The position numbers and the translations under genes were made by a program. The notes beneath the pieces are model-generated. The model made no database searches and was not told the origin of the DNA. It saw only the letters and a program-made list of their open reading frames with translations. A DNA stretch of 64,000 nucleotides from Candidatus Saccharimonadota bacterium (GTDB lineage: Bacteria; Patescibacteriota; Saccharimonadia; Saccharimonadales; Saccharimonadaceae), in the NCBI GenBank assembly GCA_009783305.1, contig WRHJ01000001.1:124001-188000 (forward strand), read 5' to 3'. Shown one piece after another: positions 16,361-25,376 of this stretch (positions are counted from its first letter, which is position 1; each line of letters starts with the position of its first letter).

Positions 16361-17592
16361 GTTAAGATCGCTTTCTGGATGATTTCGAGGGCGGGCTTGA
16401 GCTTGTTCTTCGGTAAGAGCGGCAGGTTGAGCATTTGGCTGGCAACGCGACTGGCAACTGGGCAAGATTTTTCGGGAAAATCTACTTTATGATAATAGCG
16501 TTTGGGTGAGACAGGGATGTCGTACCATGAATCGTTAAGGTGGATGCCGTGAGTTTGAAGGGTTTTTAGCAACACACTGCGTCCACTAACTAAAAATGGG
16601 ATGCGGATGATGGATGAGGTTTTGGGATAGCCGTATTGGGCGGCGAATTGGGCGCGGATTTTGGCAGTTTGGTTCAATTCTCTAAGTTGTCGCAGGGCGA
16701 GTTTGGCCTGCCAGTGAGCAGGACGGAGACGCGGGTTGACGTCGCCTTCGGCAGAACGAACGATAGCGCCGGTCTTGAAGGCGCAAGAAGCGATGGCTTT
16801 ACCGAGTCCGATGCCGTAAGTTTTGCGGATTAACCAACCGGTGATGGGATAAATGCGATCACGAGCGCGATCAGCGATTCGTGGTAAAACCTGCCTTCGC
16901 GAAGAACGGATGGGCGTTGGCCCGTCGTCACGGGCAACGGTCCCTCCTACTTCGCCTGTCGTCACAGGACGAAGACTCTTCGCTTTAGCAGGTTTTACCC
17001 CCAAAGCCGATGCTGTCTCACGTATAACAAGCGCACCGCCCTCGGTAGTGTCAATGGATTTGTTTTTGCCAAAAGATAAAGCGGCAACGGCACCAACGGT
17101 GCCCATTTCTCTGCCGTCGGCGTAGTGCGAGCCAGCACAGTGGGCGAGATCTTCGATGATGATGAGACCATATTTTTCGGCTAGTTTTTCGATAGATACG
17201 ATATCGGCTGCTAGACCAAGATGATTTTGGATGATGATAGCTTTGATTTTTGGATCCTCCGAGAGGGTGAGGCTGAGTTGGTTGATATCAAAATTGAAGT
17301 CTTGGCTATTGATGTCGACGTAGATGGGGTTGCAATCGGCAGCTTTGACAGCCTGATGAACAGCGTAGCAAGTTAGGCCGTTGACGACGATGTGACTACC
17401 TTTGGGCACGATAGCTTTGATGGCTTCGGACAAGGCAGTGCGGCCATTATGAAAAAGTTGGACATGGGTGCCTTGATAACGATTTTGCAGTTCTTCTTTA
17501 AGCTTGGCGGAGTGTTTCTTGGAGCCGATGGTAAGCAAGTGCCTAATGGCGCGAGAAAAGTTAAATTCTGGCGCAAAAGACAGGAAAATCAT
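16357..17592 (-). CDS. DegT/DnrJ/EryC1 family PLP aminotransferase with in-frame palindromic insert
   Basis: A 411-residue PLP-dependent sugar aminotransferase-like protein. FHNGRTALSEAIKAI, VVNGLTCYAVHQAV, IIIQNHLGLAADI and IIEDLAHCAGSHY match DegT-family motifs; FGKNKSIDTTEGGALV carries the lysine expected to hold PLP. About 39 residues (GVKPAKAKSLRPVTTGEVGG onward to RRQVLPR) interrupt the fold right after the PLP-lysine strand. They are encoded by a palindromic element at 16883-16999. The gene overlaps its upstream and downstream neighbours by 4 nt each, inside the wall operon. It probably makes an amino sugar for a surface polysaccharide, but the substrate cannot be read. Confidence 0.8.
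   Translation of the reverse strand: MIFLSFAPEFNFSRAIRHLLTIGSKKHSAKLKEELQNRYQGTHVQLFHNGRTALSEAIKAIVPKGSHIVVNGLTCYAVHQAVKAADCNPIYVDINSQDFNFDINQLSLTLSEDPKIKAIIIQNHLGLAADIVSIEKLAEKYGLIIIEDLAHCAGSHYADGREMGTVGAVAALSFGKNKSIDTTEGGALVIRETASALGVKPAKAKSLRPVTTGEVGGTVARDDGPTPIRSSRRQVLPRIADRARDRIYPITGWLIRKTYGIGLGKAIASCAFKTGAIVRSAEGDVNPRLRPAHWQAKLALRQLRELNQTAKIRAQFAAQYGYPKTSSIIRIPFLVSGRSVLLKTLQTHGIHLNDSWYDIPVSPKRYYHKVDFPEKSCPVASRVASQMLNLPLLPKNKLKPALEIIQKAILT
16883..16999. repeat. 117-bp palindromic element inserted in frame in the DegT gene
   Basis: Terminal inverted repeats GGTAAAACCTGC (16883-16894) and GCAGGTTTTACC (16988-16999) are perfect over 12 bp. After a 4-nt mismatch they match again over GCGAAGA. 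Inside lie two smaller hairpins with the same CGTC loop: CCCGT-CGTC-ACGGG and CCTGT-CGTC-ACAGG. The length is exactly 39 codons and the host frame stays open. The encoded stretch is basic and proline-rich, unlike the rest of the protein. Confidence 0.75.
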
Positions 17593-18266
17593 GTGTTAAG
17601 TTCCTCGAAAGATTTTTTGATGACTTTAGCTAGCTCTTCTGGAGTTTTGAGATACGGAGAGTGCGGCCAATTTTGTTTAATGGTCAGTTTTGATCCCTTA
17701 ATTAGCCTATGTAGCTTCTCGCCTTGTCTGAGTGGGGTGATGGTGTCTGCTGCGCCCCAGATAATTTGGGTGGGCGTGGTAATTTTGGAAACATCGAGTT
17801 GCTTGTCCGATGTGATCATGTTATGGAGGGTTTTCTTCATATTTTTGGGAGCTTTGTCGTAATCGGAAGCGCCAATAAATTTATGGAATAATTTGCGCAG
17901 AGGCCCAATGTGCTTGAGCGGGGCGAAAATTTTGGCAACTACACGCAAAGTTGAGCGCTTGAAGGAACGCTCATAAACACCAGCAGAGTCTAACAGGATC
18001 ACGCCTTTAAGCTTGTCGGGATTGGCGCTGAGCAGGTTGAGTAAGATACGTCCGCCATTGCTGTGGCCGAGGGCGATGGCGCCATCCGGGATATTGTGAT
18101 TGGCCCAGCTAACATAATTTCTGATGGTCCAGACGCGGCTACTTGGTTCGGTGAGGCCAGGAACATATAGGAGTTCGGCAGTAATTCCCTGTTCTTTTAA
18201 TAATTTGACAAGCTTTTCCCATGGGGAGGCGTCATAAGTCCAGCCGTGCACGATATATAATTTCAT
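17589..18266 (-). CDS. Alpha/beta hydrolase
   Basis: A 225-residue single-domain alpha/beta hydrolase. The start is ATG 18266 (MKLYIVHGW), overlapping the MurF stop as ATGA; the longer frame is inside murF. LYIVHGWTYDASPW gives the oxyanion-hole loop, LGHSNGGRI the nucleophile Ser69, WGAADTITP the acid Asp and NWPHSPYLKTPEE the catalytic His. No signal peptide is seen, so it is cytoplasmic. The substrate is unknown. Its place between murF and DegT suggests work on an envelope precursor or lipid. Confidence 0.8.
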   Translation of the reverse strand: MKLYIVHGWTYDASPWEKLVKLLKEQGITAELLYVPGLTEPSSRVWTIRNYVSWANHNIPDGAIALGHSNGGRILLNLLSANPDKLKGVILLDSAGVYERSFKRSTLRVVAKIFAPLKHIGPLRKLFHKFIGASDYDKAPKNMKKTLHNMITSDKQLDVSKITTPTQIIWGAADTITPLRQGEKLHRLIKGSKLTIKQNWPHSPYLKTPEELAKVIKKSFEELNT

Positions 18267-19531
18267 ACTAACCCCCAATCTTTGCGACGACGACGATGGG
18301 CGGCGTCTTGACGCGCTAACAGTGCTGCGTCTGATGGGTCGTTGAGCAATTTTTCGATAATCCACTCCAGATATTGGCTGCCTTTGAAGATGACGGTCTC
18401 CTTGCCTGTAAGATGTTTTTGTAGATACTTGAGAGCTTCTTGAGGTTTTTGGAAGCTGACAACTGACATTTCATCTTTTAGAAGCGGGTAGGTATATTCA
18501 GCAGTACGACGGCCAACCAGAACAACTCGCTCCGGAGCCACGTCTTTGATGAGGCCGGCCAGTTTTTCGTGCTCGGCTTTTTCAAGCGTACCTTGGTCAA
18601 TAATGTCGCCAATGACTAACCATTTATGCTGGACCTTGAGACTGCTGGCCATGTCCAGAATTGATGCCATACTGACAAGGTGGGCGTTGTAGCTGCTATC
18701 GATAATGCGCAGACCATTTTTACCCTCTAACGGGTTGTTGCGACCGGGCGGCATGACGAAGTCAGATAGGTCGTAGTCAATGCGGAGTTTTAGATATCGC
18801 ATCAATTCAACCAACATAACTAACTGGATACCGACATCGCGGGGCATGGGATAAGCAAATTTGAAGATTTTTTTACCAATAGTAAATTCGGTGGAGGTGG
18901 GCGTAACGGAATACTTGGTAATGGCACTTTTATTGAGTTTTTTAACGACTGAGGAAACGTCCTTAGTGGTGTCACGCATGAGTTCGTTTTCGGCATCGAC
19001 TAGGGTTAGAGCTTGGGTGTATTTAGGAAGCATGGAGAATTCATGAGCAATGGCATCTTCGTAGGAAGCGAAGTGGCCCTTTTTGACTTCTTGTTCATAA
19101 AAAACAGCGTGCGTGAGGCCAAGACTGACCCAAATGGTGACTTCGGGTTTGAGCCATTTGGCAACAAATTCGGTTTCATGGGGACGCTCGCCATCAATTT
19201 CGACGATGTAAAACTTTTCGCGATGATGGTAATAAACGGCGCGCAGAGGTGCGGCGATAAATAGATAGATCCAATATAGTTTGGTGCCGGTAATACCTTT
19301 AAGTCCGAGGATATCGAAGGCGATACCATAGGCGCTGTTGGCATTGTGGGAGAAATGGGCTTTGGGGCCAAGCTGCGATTCGATGAGATTAAGCATGGTA
19401 GTTTTACCGACAGAACCGGTGACGGCAATGATGCGCGGGCGCCATTTGCGAAGCGAGATGTTGGCGAGGAATTTGAAATAATTAGCAAAGGCAAAATAGA
19501 AGCGTCTTTTGAATCTTGAGAAGAGCGTCAT
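18263..19531 (-). CDS. murF: MurF-type Mur ligase
   Basis: A 422-residue protein starting at ATG 19531. The P-loop VTGSVGKTTMLN (about 38-49), YIVEIDGERPHE, SLGLTHAVFYE, a central MPPGRNNPLEGKNGLRIIDSSYNAHLVSM and LVIGDIIDQG are Mur ligase motifs. MurF adds D-Ala-D-Ala to UDP-MurNAc-tripeptide in the cytoplasm. The N-terminus has a short hydrophobic helix in place of the usual MurF N-domain, so a Mur-like ligase with another acceptor remains possible. An extended -10 TGGTATAGT ends 6 nt before ATG (hexamer 19543-19538), just beyond the tig stop, predicting a leaderless mRNA for a five-gene wall operon whose genes all overlap by 1-4 nt. Confidence 0.75.
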   Translation of the reverse strand: MTLFSRFKRRFYFAFANYFKFLANISLRKWRPRIIAVTGSVGKTTMLNLIESQLGPKAHFSHNANSAYGIAFDILGLKGITGTKLYWIYLFIAAPLRAVYYHHREKFYIVEIDGERPHETEFVAKWLKPEVTIWVSLGLTHAVFYEQEVKKGHFASYEDAIAHEFSMLPKYTQALTLVDAENELMRDTTKDVSSVVKKLNKSAITKYSVTPTSTEFTIGKKIFKFAYPMPRDVGIQLVMLVELMRYLKLRIDYDLSDFVMPPGRNNPLEGKNGLRIIDSSYNAHLVSMASILDMASSLKVQHKWLVIGDIIDQGTLEKAEHEKLAGLIKDVAPERVVLVGRRTAEYTYPLLKDEMSVVSFQKPQEALKYLQKHLTGKETVIFKGSQYLEWIIEKLLNDPSDAALLARQDAAHRRRRKDWGLV

Positions 19532-19547
19532 GTTTAAACTATACCAT

Positions 19548-20822
19548 TTAAGCGTTAGCTTTGACCAGTGCGTCGAGGGTCTTTTCAACGCGAAGACGAT
19601 TCTTGATGTCAGATTCGACGCGAGGATCCTCTAGCTGCTTAAGGGCGTTGGGATCTTTTTGGTAAACATCTTTGAGCTGGGTGAGTTTTTGTTTGACTTC
19701 TTGGTCGGCGACTTCGATTTTTAGCTCGTCAGCTAAAGCTTGGAGGACCAACATGGCTTTGACGCGGTTGATGGCAATTTGATTGGCCTCGTCTTTCCAG
19801 CTATCTTCGGTTTTTTTGGAATCTTTTAAGAAATCTTCGAAAGTAGTGCCGCGAGATTGGAGGTTGCGTTCGAAATCTTCACGGATGAAGCGGACTTGGT
19901 CGGCGACGAGAGTTTCGGGGGCTTCTACTTGGCTACTGGCGGCTAACTCCAGCACGAGATCATCTTTATATTTTTCTTCGACACGTTGGTTATTTTGGGC
20001 AGCAAGATTCTTTTTAATATCAGCTTTGAATTCTGCGAGAGTTTTGAAGGTGCCGGCTTTTTTGGCTAATTCGTCGTCGATTTTGGGAATTTTAACCTCG
20101 TTGACTTGTTTGAGCAGGACTTCAAATACGGCTTTGGCGCCAGCCAGCTCTTCGTTGTGATAATCTTTGGGAAAAGTGAGTTTGACGTCAAATTTGTCGC
20201 CAGACTCATGGCCGACTACGCTTTCTTCAAAACCAGGGATGAACTGACCGGAACCGAGTTCTAATTTGAAATCTTTGGCGGTGCCGCCCTTGAAAGCAAT
20301 ACCGTCTTTTTTGCCAATAAAATCAATTACGACTTCGTCGGTAAGTTTAGCTTTGCGTTTGACGACATTTTTCTCGGCAAAACCTTTGGCGACGCGCTCG
20401 AGAATTTCATTGACGTCGGCGGTTTTAGTTTTAACTTCTGGTTTTTTGGCCTTTAGCTTTCGGTAATTGCCAAGTTTGATTTCTGGCATAATGTCAGACT
20501 TGACGATAAATTCGGCCAGCTCTCCAGGTACGTACTTGGTGATATCAACCTGCGGAACGGAAATAGGTTGAATTTTGTTGGACGAGAAAAGCTTGGGTAG
20601 AACCGTGCGAACGGCGATATCTAGGGTTTGACTAGCTAATTCGTTGGCATCGACGTGTTTTTCAACAACGTTAGCGGGAGCTTTGCCTTTACGAAAACCG
20701 GCTATTTTGAGATTACCGGCAAGACGAGCAAGGGCTTTTAAACGGGCAGATTCTAAATCGCTTTTGTTTAAAGTGACGGCGATTTCTGCTGATGTAGCGT
20801 GTTTAGTGAGTGTATTTTTCAT
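19548..20822 (-). CDS. tig: Trigger factor (ribosome-associated chaperone)
   Basis: A 424-residue protein of the expected size. The N-terminal ribosome-binding domain carries the signature GFRKGKAP (about 42-49), an FKBP-like PPIase domain follows (DEVVIDFIGKKDGIAFKGG, GSGQFIPGFEESVVGHESGD), and a long helical C-terminal chaperone domain ends the protein. It binds nascent chains at the ribosome exit tunnel. An extended -10 TGGTATAGT ends 7 nt before the ATG, predicting a leaderless transcript. Confidence 0.93.
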   Translation of the reverse strand: MKNTLTKHATSAEIAVTLNKSDLESARLKALARLAGNLKIAGFRKGKAPANVVEKHVDANELASQTLDIAVRTVLPKLFSSNKIQPISVPQVDITKYVPGELAEFIVKSDIMPEIKLGNYRKLKAKKPEVKTKTADVNEILERVAKGFAEKNVVKRKAKLTDEVVIDFIGKKDGIAFKGGTAKDFKLELGSGQFIPGFEESVVGHESGDKFDVKLTFPKDYHNEELAGAKAVFEVLLKQVNEVKIPKIDDELAKKAGTFKTLAEFKADIKKNLAAQNNQRVEEKYKDDLVLELAASSQVEAPETLVADQVRFIREDFERNLQSRGTTFEDFLKDSKKTEDSWKDEANQIAINRVKAMLVLQALADELKIEVADQEVKQKLTQLKDVYQKDPNALKQLEDPRVESDIKNRLRVEKTLDALVKANA

Positions 20823-20843
20823 ACACTACACTATACCATAAAT

Positions 20844-22439
20844 TTACTCTTTGATGATACCTGGAGTGTATGAGGTGCGCATGGCGCGGACAACGGCGCG
20901 CAAGTTGGCGTTCTGTTTGATGTCGGGGTTAAGGATATGATTGGGGTCAAAAACGTCTTTGAACTCCTGATAAAGTTTCTTGAGTTCCGGGCTGAGATAA
21001 GTATTGGCAAAGACAGCTTTGAGGCGACCTTCGGCTGAACCGCCGGCGAGCGAGCCGTCGCAGGAAATGACTAATTCGTTGTACTCGCGCATGAAGGCGA
21101 GGGCGAACTGGCGGCCAGCAACTGAAGAAAGGTCAATTTCGGGGCGAACAGAATAATTGTTGGTTAAAACTGAGCCAAAGACAGGTAGGCTGATGTCATG
21201 TTTTTTCTCGAGCTCGGTAATACCTTCAAAGTATTTTTTGAGCTCTTTGGCTGGGATAAAGGCGTCATCAGTGATAGGAGTACGAACGGCGCGGGATGGG
21301 TTGTTGAGGTAGACGGACAAAACAGAATTTAACTCCATGAAGTCCGCGAAATTTTCGTCATTGCTAACTACGGCACGGGTAGTTTTATTGAGGAGGGCGG
21401 TCAATTTTTTGAGTTTTTTGGCACGGCGGCGGCGATTGGGGTCATCCACGGTAATACTGACGATAACGCCGTTCTCGGGTAAGGTTTTGAGCGGGCGGAA
21501 TTTTTTGCCAGAGTTTAGCGCTTCGTGAAAGAGAGTGGCATCATAGATATTGACTTCGCCGGGATGAAGACTAGCAGCGCGATCGATAAAACTAAGGGCA
21601 GTCCCGGCATTGGCGAAGGAAGTGACGAAGTATTGGGGAGCTCCGGAAGATAATTCGCAACTGAGAATAATTTCGGTAATGATACCAAGTGTGCCTTGCG
21701 AGCCAAAGAAGGCAGGTAAAAGATCAAGGGAGCCATTTTTGGCCTTGATTTGCGGGATGGTGGTGTAGCCAGCTCGGGTGTTTTTACTAATATTAGTGAA
21801 GGCATCGGCATTGTCAGAGAGGAAACTATCGAGTTGACGATAGAGCTCTCCTTCAAACCCAGATACGCCTTTCTTTTTATTGAGGCGCCGCGGTTTGAGG
21901 CGTTCAGTTTGAATAACATCGCCATTACTCAAAATTACTTCGGCTTGGATGACGTGGGAAGCGATAGTGCCGTGATTGCTGGCAAGCGTGCCGACGTAAT
22001 CATTGGCGAGCAGGCCGCCAATGGTTTGATTGGGATCGCCGGAAACTGGCAGGACGAGATTATGCAGAGAAAGAGCAGCGTTGAGTGTGCCTAAAGTGAC
22101 GCCAGTTTGAAGACGGACAAGACGTTGACGAGGATCAATTTCTTTGATGAGATTCATATCTTCCATGGAAATGATCATGCCCTGCCCAATAGCTGCGCCG
22201 GTTTTATCTAGGCCGCTGCCGCGCACAGTGACGGGGAGTTTGTAATTCTTGAGTGCAAGTTGATTGGCGAAGCGGACGAGCTTGCGGATGTCGCCGGTGG
22301 TTTTAGGAACAGTGACAACTTTGGGGCGAATTTTGAGAATCGAGCGATCGGTGGCATAGCCATCAAGCACCGGAAGTTCGCCATAGACGGCGCCGGCAAT
22401 ATGTTGATTGAGATGTTTGGCAATTTTATTCAATTCCAC
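20844..22439 (-). CDS. FAD-linked oxidase/dehydrogenase (GlcD/D-lactate dehydrogenase-like)
   Basis: A 531-residue flavoprotein. The N-terminal FAD-binding type 4 domain shows RGSGLDKTGAAIGQGMIISM and LPVSGDPNQTIGGLLANDYVG, with SNHGTIASHVIQAEVILSNG. The C-terminal FAD-oxidase domain contains CDGSLAGGSAEGRLKA and ends with the DPNHILNPDIK motif of the GlcD/D-LDH family. It oxidises a 2-hydroxy acid such as D-lactate or glycolate; the natural acceptor is unknown. With an L-lactate dehydrogenase at 52224 it may connect lactate and pyruvate pools. GTG 22439 abuts the GAGG site; TTG 22433 has proper spacing (6 nt) and may be the real start. Confidence 0.75.
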   Translation of the reverse strand: MELNKIAKHLNQHIAGAVYGELPVLDGYATDRSILKIRPKVVTVPKTTGDIRKLVRFANQLALKNYKLPVTVRGSGLDKTGAAIGQGMIISMEDMNLIKEIDPRQRLVRLQTGVTLGTLNAALSLHNLVLPVSGDPNQTIGGLLANDYVGTLASNHGTIASHVIQAEVILSNGDVIQTERLKPRRLNKKKGVSGFEGELYRQLDSFLSDNADAFTNISKNTRAGYTTIPQIKAKNGSLDLLPAFFGSQGTLGIITEIILSCELSSGAPQYFVTSFANAGTALSFIDRAASLHPGEVNIYDATLFHEALNSGKKFRPLKTLPENGVIVSITVDDPNRRRRAKKLKKLTALLNKTTRAVVSNDENFADFMELNSVLSVYLNNPSRAVRTPITDDAFIPAKELKKYFEGITELEKKHDISLPVFGSVLTNNYSVRPEIDLSSVAGRQFALAFMREYNELVISCDGSLAGGSAEGRLKAVFANTYLSPELKKLYQEFKDVFDPNHILNPDIKQNANLRAVVRAMRTSYTPGIIKE

Positions 22440-22510
22440 CCTCTTTTTTGCTTTGTATCTAGTTTAACATAACCGATTTTAAGTCCGCAAGACCATAAAA
22501 AAGGACGGTT

Positions 22511-24136
22511 TTAGCTGGTAGTGAGGTTACGGTTGCGCCAAGTAATGGTGCCAGTGATGATGGCTGCTATGGCGACAACTGAACAGACAATAAGCGGAGC
22601 GATGTTGAGATTATCGGCTGGAACGGCGGCAAAATGTTCCATGAGTGATATGCCCATGATCCATTGCGGCAGACCGATCATTGGTCCAACCCAAGTGGCA
22701 AAGGCCAAAAAGCCGTAGTAGACCCAAACGATGGTGGCAGCAGCGCGCGGGATTAGACCGAAAAGCAGGACATAGGCACCGGCGAAAACTAATACCATGG
22801 GGAAATAAGATAAGGCAGCAAGGACATAGTCTAAAACATTGATGTTGTATTCTGTGCCGATGTTGGCAGTGATGGACATGATGGCGCCGGACAATGCAAG
22901 CAGCAATGCGCCGCAGAAAAGGACAATGCCGACGTGGGTAAAGAGCCATTTGATACGGGAGAGATGGGTGGCAAGCACATTTTCAAGATAGCCGCTGGCC
23001 TCTTCGCTGCGAAGTTTGTTGAGGCCCTGAATTGTATAACCAGAGACGGCAATGACGGCGAGTGCCAGCATGGTGGAGAGGAAGGCTGGGATGAGGGCGC
23101 CGGTACCGCCAATGGATTCGATCAATTGCCGAACAGTTTCATTGGCGTCAAAAACACTGCTCATTTCGGATACGAGCGCACCGATCACGGCTATGAAGAC
23201 GCTTATGCCAACGAACCAACCAATAAAGGTTTTCTTTTGGATATACCAAGCTAGACCGACAGGTGTTTTGAGAAAATGGCTAGCACGACTGCGGCCTTTG
23301 CGAGAGGGGAAAATGCCAGCACCAACGTCGCGTTTGTGCATGAGGAAGAAAGCGACAGATGCGGCCACGATAATAAAAATAATAGGTATGAGAATAGGCA
23401 GCCAGTCGGGATGGGTGAGGGCGCGAGTAGATTGGGCCCAACCAAATGGAGTGAGATTACTGAACCATTTGGGCTGGATGATGCCGGCAGCATTGGGGCT
23501 GCCCATGAAGTCCCCGACACCGCGCAGGAGGAAAGCGAACCCTAGGATGCCAGCCATCATGCCGACAGCAGAACGAGCACTATCGACAAGCTGAACGATA
23601 ATAGCAGTGATGGCGGCCCAGACCATGCCAAACAGACCCATAGTAATGGCGTAGAGCCAGGCTTGTCCGGTGCTCCAGGAGTCGTAGTTGAGAATTGACA
23701 TGCCGATGCCGAGAGCAACGGTGATGATGAGATTAGTCAGAAAGGCGATGATGAGCACCGCAACTAAGCTGGTGCTGCGGCCCACGCGGCAAGACTGAAT
23801 CAGTTCTTGGGCGCCCATTTCTTCGTTTTGGCGGGTGTGGCGGACAATAAGCAAGATGTTGAGGAAGGCGATGGCGAGGCCCCACCAGAGTAGAGTCTCG
23901 ATGGTCATAAGGGCGCCAAAGGTGGGCGAGTCCATCACGCCGGTGAGAAAAATGCCGGCGGCGTTGGCAGAAAAGGTTTCGAACAGGGTGTTGAGACTGG
24001 CGGCATCGCCATACATTTCATGCAGGAGCGGCAGCATGAGAAGCAGGAAGGCGGTAAAACAGAAAATCCAGATGGGGAGCTTGACGCGGTCACGCCGAAG
24101 AATTAGTTTAATGAGTGGAAAAAGTCCGGTGAACAT
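22511..24136 (-). CDS. ABC-2 type exporter permease
   Basis: A 541-residue membrane protein with about twelve hydrophobic helices in two halves separated by a basic loop (MHKRDVGAGIFPSRKGRSRA, about 265-285). The pattern, with HTRQNEEMGAQELIQSCRVGR after the first helices and LRSEEASGYLENVLATHLSR in the second half, fits large permeases annotated as exporters of polyketide antibiotics. The start overlaps the ATPase stop by one base (TAATG), so the pair forms one transporter. The cargo is unknown; drugs, lipids or small toxins are possible. Confidence 0.8.
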   Translation of the reverse strand: MFTGLFPLIKLILRRDRVKLPIWIFCFTAFLLLMLPLLHEMYGDAASLNTLFETFSANAAGIFLTGVMDSPTFGALMTIETLLWWGLAIAFLNILLIVRHTRQNEEMGAQELIQSCRVGRSTSLVAVLIIAFLTNLIITVALGIGMSILNYDSWSTGQAWLYAITMGLFGMVWAAITAIIVQLVDSARSAVGMMAGILGFAFLLRGVGDFMGSPNAAGIIQPKWFSNLTPFGWAQSTRALTHPDWLPILIPIIFIIVAASVAFFLMHKRDVGAGIFPSRKGRSRASHFLKTPVGLAWYIQKKTFIGWFVGISVFIAVIGALVSEMSSVFDANETVRQLIESIGGTGALIPAFLSTMLALAVIAVSGYTIQGLNKLRSEEASGYLENVLATHLSRIKWLFTHVGIVLFCGALLLALSGAIMSITANIGTEYNINVLDYVLAALSYFPMVLVFAGAYVLLFGLIPRAAATIVWVYYGFLAFATWVGPMIGLPQWIMGISLMEHFAAVPADNLNIAPLIVCSVVAIAAIITGTITWRNRNLTTS

Positions 24137-24840
24137 TATTTTTCTCCGTACTCTTCGAGGAAGACTTTTTTGAGATTAGCGTGTTCTTTTTTGAGTTCGG
24201 CCAGAGTGTAGACGGCGGCAGTTTTACCGTCGCGGATGATGGTAACGCGGTCGCAGAGAGCTTCGACCTCTGACAAAATGTGGCTAGAGAGGAAAATAGT
24301 TTTGTCAGCTTTTTTAAGTTCGCGGATTTCTTCCTGGAAGGTGTTTTCCATCAATGGATCAAGGCCGCTGGTAGGTTCATCCATAATATAGAGTGGGACT
24401 TCGCTGGCCAAAGCGGCAATGAGAGCGACTTTTTGGCGATTACCCTTGCTGTAGGTGCGAAATTTTTTGGCAGGGTCAAGTTGGAAACGCCTGATCAGGT
24501 GTTTGCGGCGCTCTTCGTGCAGCCCGCCGCGTAACTCACCTAGAATATCGATGATCTCGCCGCCAGTGAGGTTGGGCCAGAAATTGACTTCGCCAGGGAC
24601 GTAAGCGAGCTTACGATGCAATTGCACGGGTTCGGACCAAGGGTCTTTATTGAACAGCTCGACGTTGCCGCTAGTTTTTTTGAGTAATCCTAGGAGGATG
24701 CGGATAGTGGTAGACTTACCAGCTCCGTTGGGTCCCAGAAAACCATGTATCTCCCCCTTATGGACGGTCAAATCGAGGCCGTTTAGGGCCGTGACTGAAC
24801 CGAATTTTTTGACTAAGTTGTTTGCTTCTATGACGTTCAT
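24136..24840 (-). CDS. ABC transporter ATP-binding protein
   Basis: A 234-residue ATPase starting at ATG 24840 ([14 protein letters not shown]). Walker [13 protein letters not shown] (about 39-50), signature [12 protein letters not shown], Walker [14 protein letters not shown] and the switch His in FLSSHILSE are all present. It lacks membrane segments and powers the permease encoded next. A -10 TACACT (extended TGTTACACT) ends 6 nt before the ATG, so a leaderless mRNA is likely. It is divergent from the orphan gene at 24927. Confidence 0.9.
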   Translation of the reverse strand: MNVIEANNLVKKFGSVTALNGLDLTVHKGEIHGFLGPNGAGKSTTIRILLGLLKKTSGNVELFNKDPWSEPVQLHRKLAYVPGEVNFWPNLTGGEIIDILGELRGGLHEERRKHLIRRFQLDPAKKFRTYSKGNRQKVALIAALASEVPLYIMDEPTSGLDPLMENTFQEEIRELKKADKTIFLSSHILSEVEALCDRVTIIRDGKTAAVYTLAELKKEHANLKKVFLEEYGEK

Positions 24841-24865
24841 GCTTATAGTGTAACACATTGTGTTT

Positions 24866-24895
24866 TTGTACAATATACGCAAAATATGATATAAT
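24866..24895 (+). promoter_or_regulatory. Promoter of orphan gene 24927-25310
   Basis: TTGTAC (24866-24871), 18-nt spacer, extended -10 TGATATAAT (hexamer 24890-24895). It is back to back with the leaderless promoter of the ABC ATPase. Confidence 0.7.
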
Positions 24896-24926
24896 TAGAA
24901 CATCTTGACAACAAGGGGGTAGCACT

Positions 24927-25310
24927 TTGAGTATTTATGAGATCTATTCTGTTGGCGGCTATGAGGCCGCTAAAAGAGCTGTGGGCAGAGGTGATCCGTT
25001 TTGTGTCGGATACTTTTCGGTTCCGGCACCGCTGATTATTGCTGAGCAATTGGCGTTATTTCCGCCCGACACTCTCGGTATCTACAGTTGTTGGATGGCG
25101 TACGGCGCACAAATGAGCAGCCAATTTGTCCGGGTTGCTCGTGATGATTTGGTGATGGAGCCTGATGACAACATCATCAAATTTAAGGGCACTGCGTGCC
25201 AGGATCCCTACAGGAGCAGCGTTAGTCAGCTCGAAGACGGCACCATAGTGTCTGGATGGTTCTTTAATCACAATCAACGAGGTTATCTCACTGTTGAAAG
25301 TGGCGAGTAG
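24927..25310 (+). CDS. Orphan protein of unknown function (127 aa)
   Basis: Starts at TTG 24927 with an AAGGGGG Shine-Dalgarno site about 8 nt upstream. The product (SIYEIYSVGGYEAAKRAVGR and on) is soluble, with no membrane segment and no motif I can assign; a PAPLIIAEQLALFPPD stretch and a C-terminal SQLEDGTIVSGWFFNHNQRG are the most distinctive parts. It stands alone between divergent and convergent genes with its own promoter, leader of about 25 nt and terminator. This is the same cassette layout as the other three orphan genes. Confidence 0.55.
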   Translation: MSIYEIYSVGGYEAAKRAVGRGDPFCVGYFSVPAPLIIAEQLALFPPDTLGIYSCWMAYGAQMSSQFVRVARDDLVMEPDDNIIKFKGTACQDPYRSSVSQLEDGTIVSGWFFNHNQRGYLTVESGE

Positions 25311-25314
25311 GTAC

Positions 25315-25342
25315 AAAAAATCCCCTGTAACGGGGGATTTTA
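25315..25342 (+). terminator. Bidirectional terminator between orphan gene and HD/Nudix gene
   Basis: AAAATCCCC pairs with GGGGGATTTT around TGTAA. A-rich and T-rich flanks on both sides let it serve the rightward orphan gene and the leftward HD/Nudix gene. Confidence 0.8.
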
Positions 25343-25376
25343 ATTTTGGGCAGCTAAATGTGATTTGGTGCGCCTA

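Noticed and set aside
15338-16465. Longer start of the first FemAB gene at 16465
   Set aside because: The extra 35 codons lie inside the DegT gene in another frame; ATG 16360 overlaps the DegT stop as ATGA like the other operon junctions.
17589-18365. Longer start of the alpha/beta hydrolase at 18365
   Set aside because: The extra part is inside murF and basic low-complexity; ATG 18266 gives the normal fold start and an ATGA overlap.
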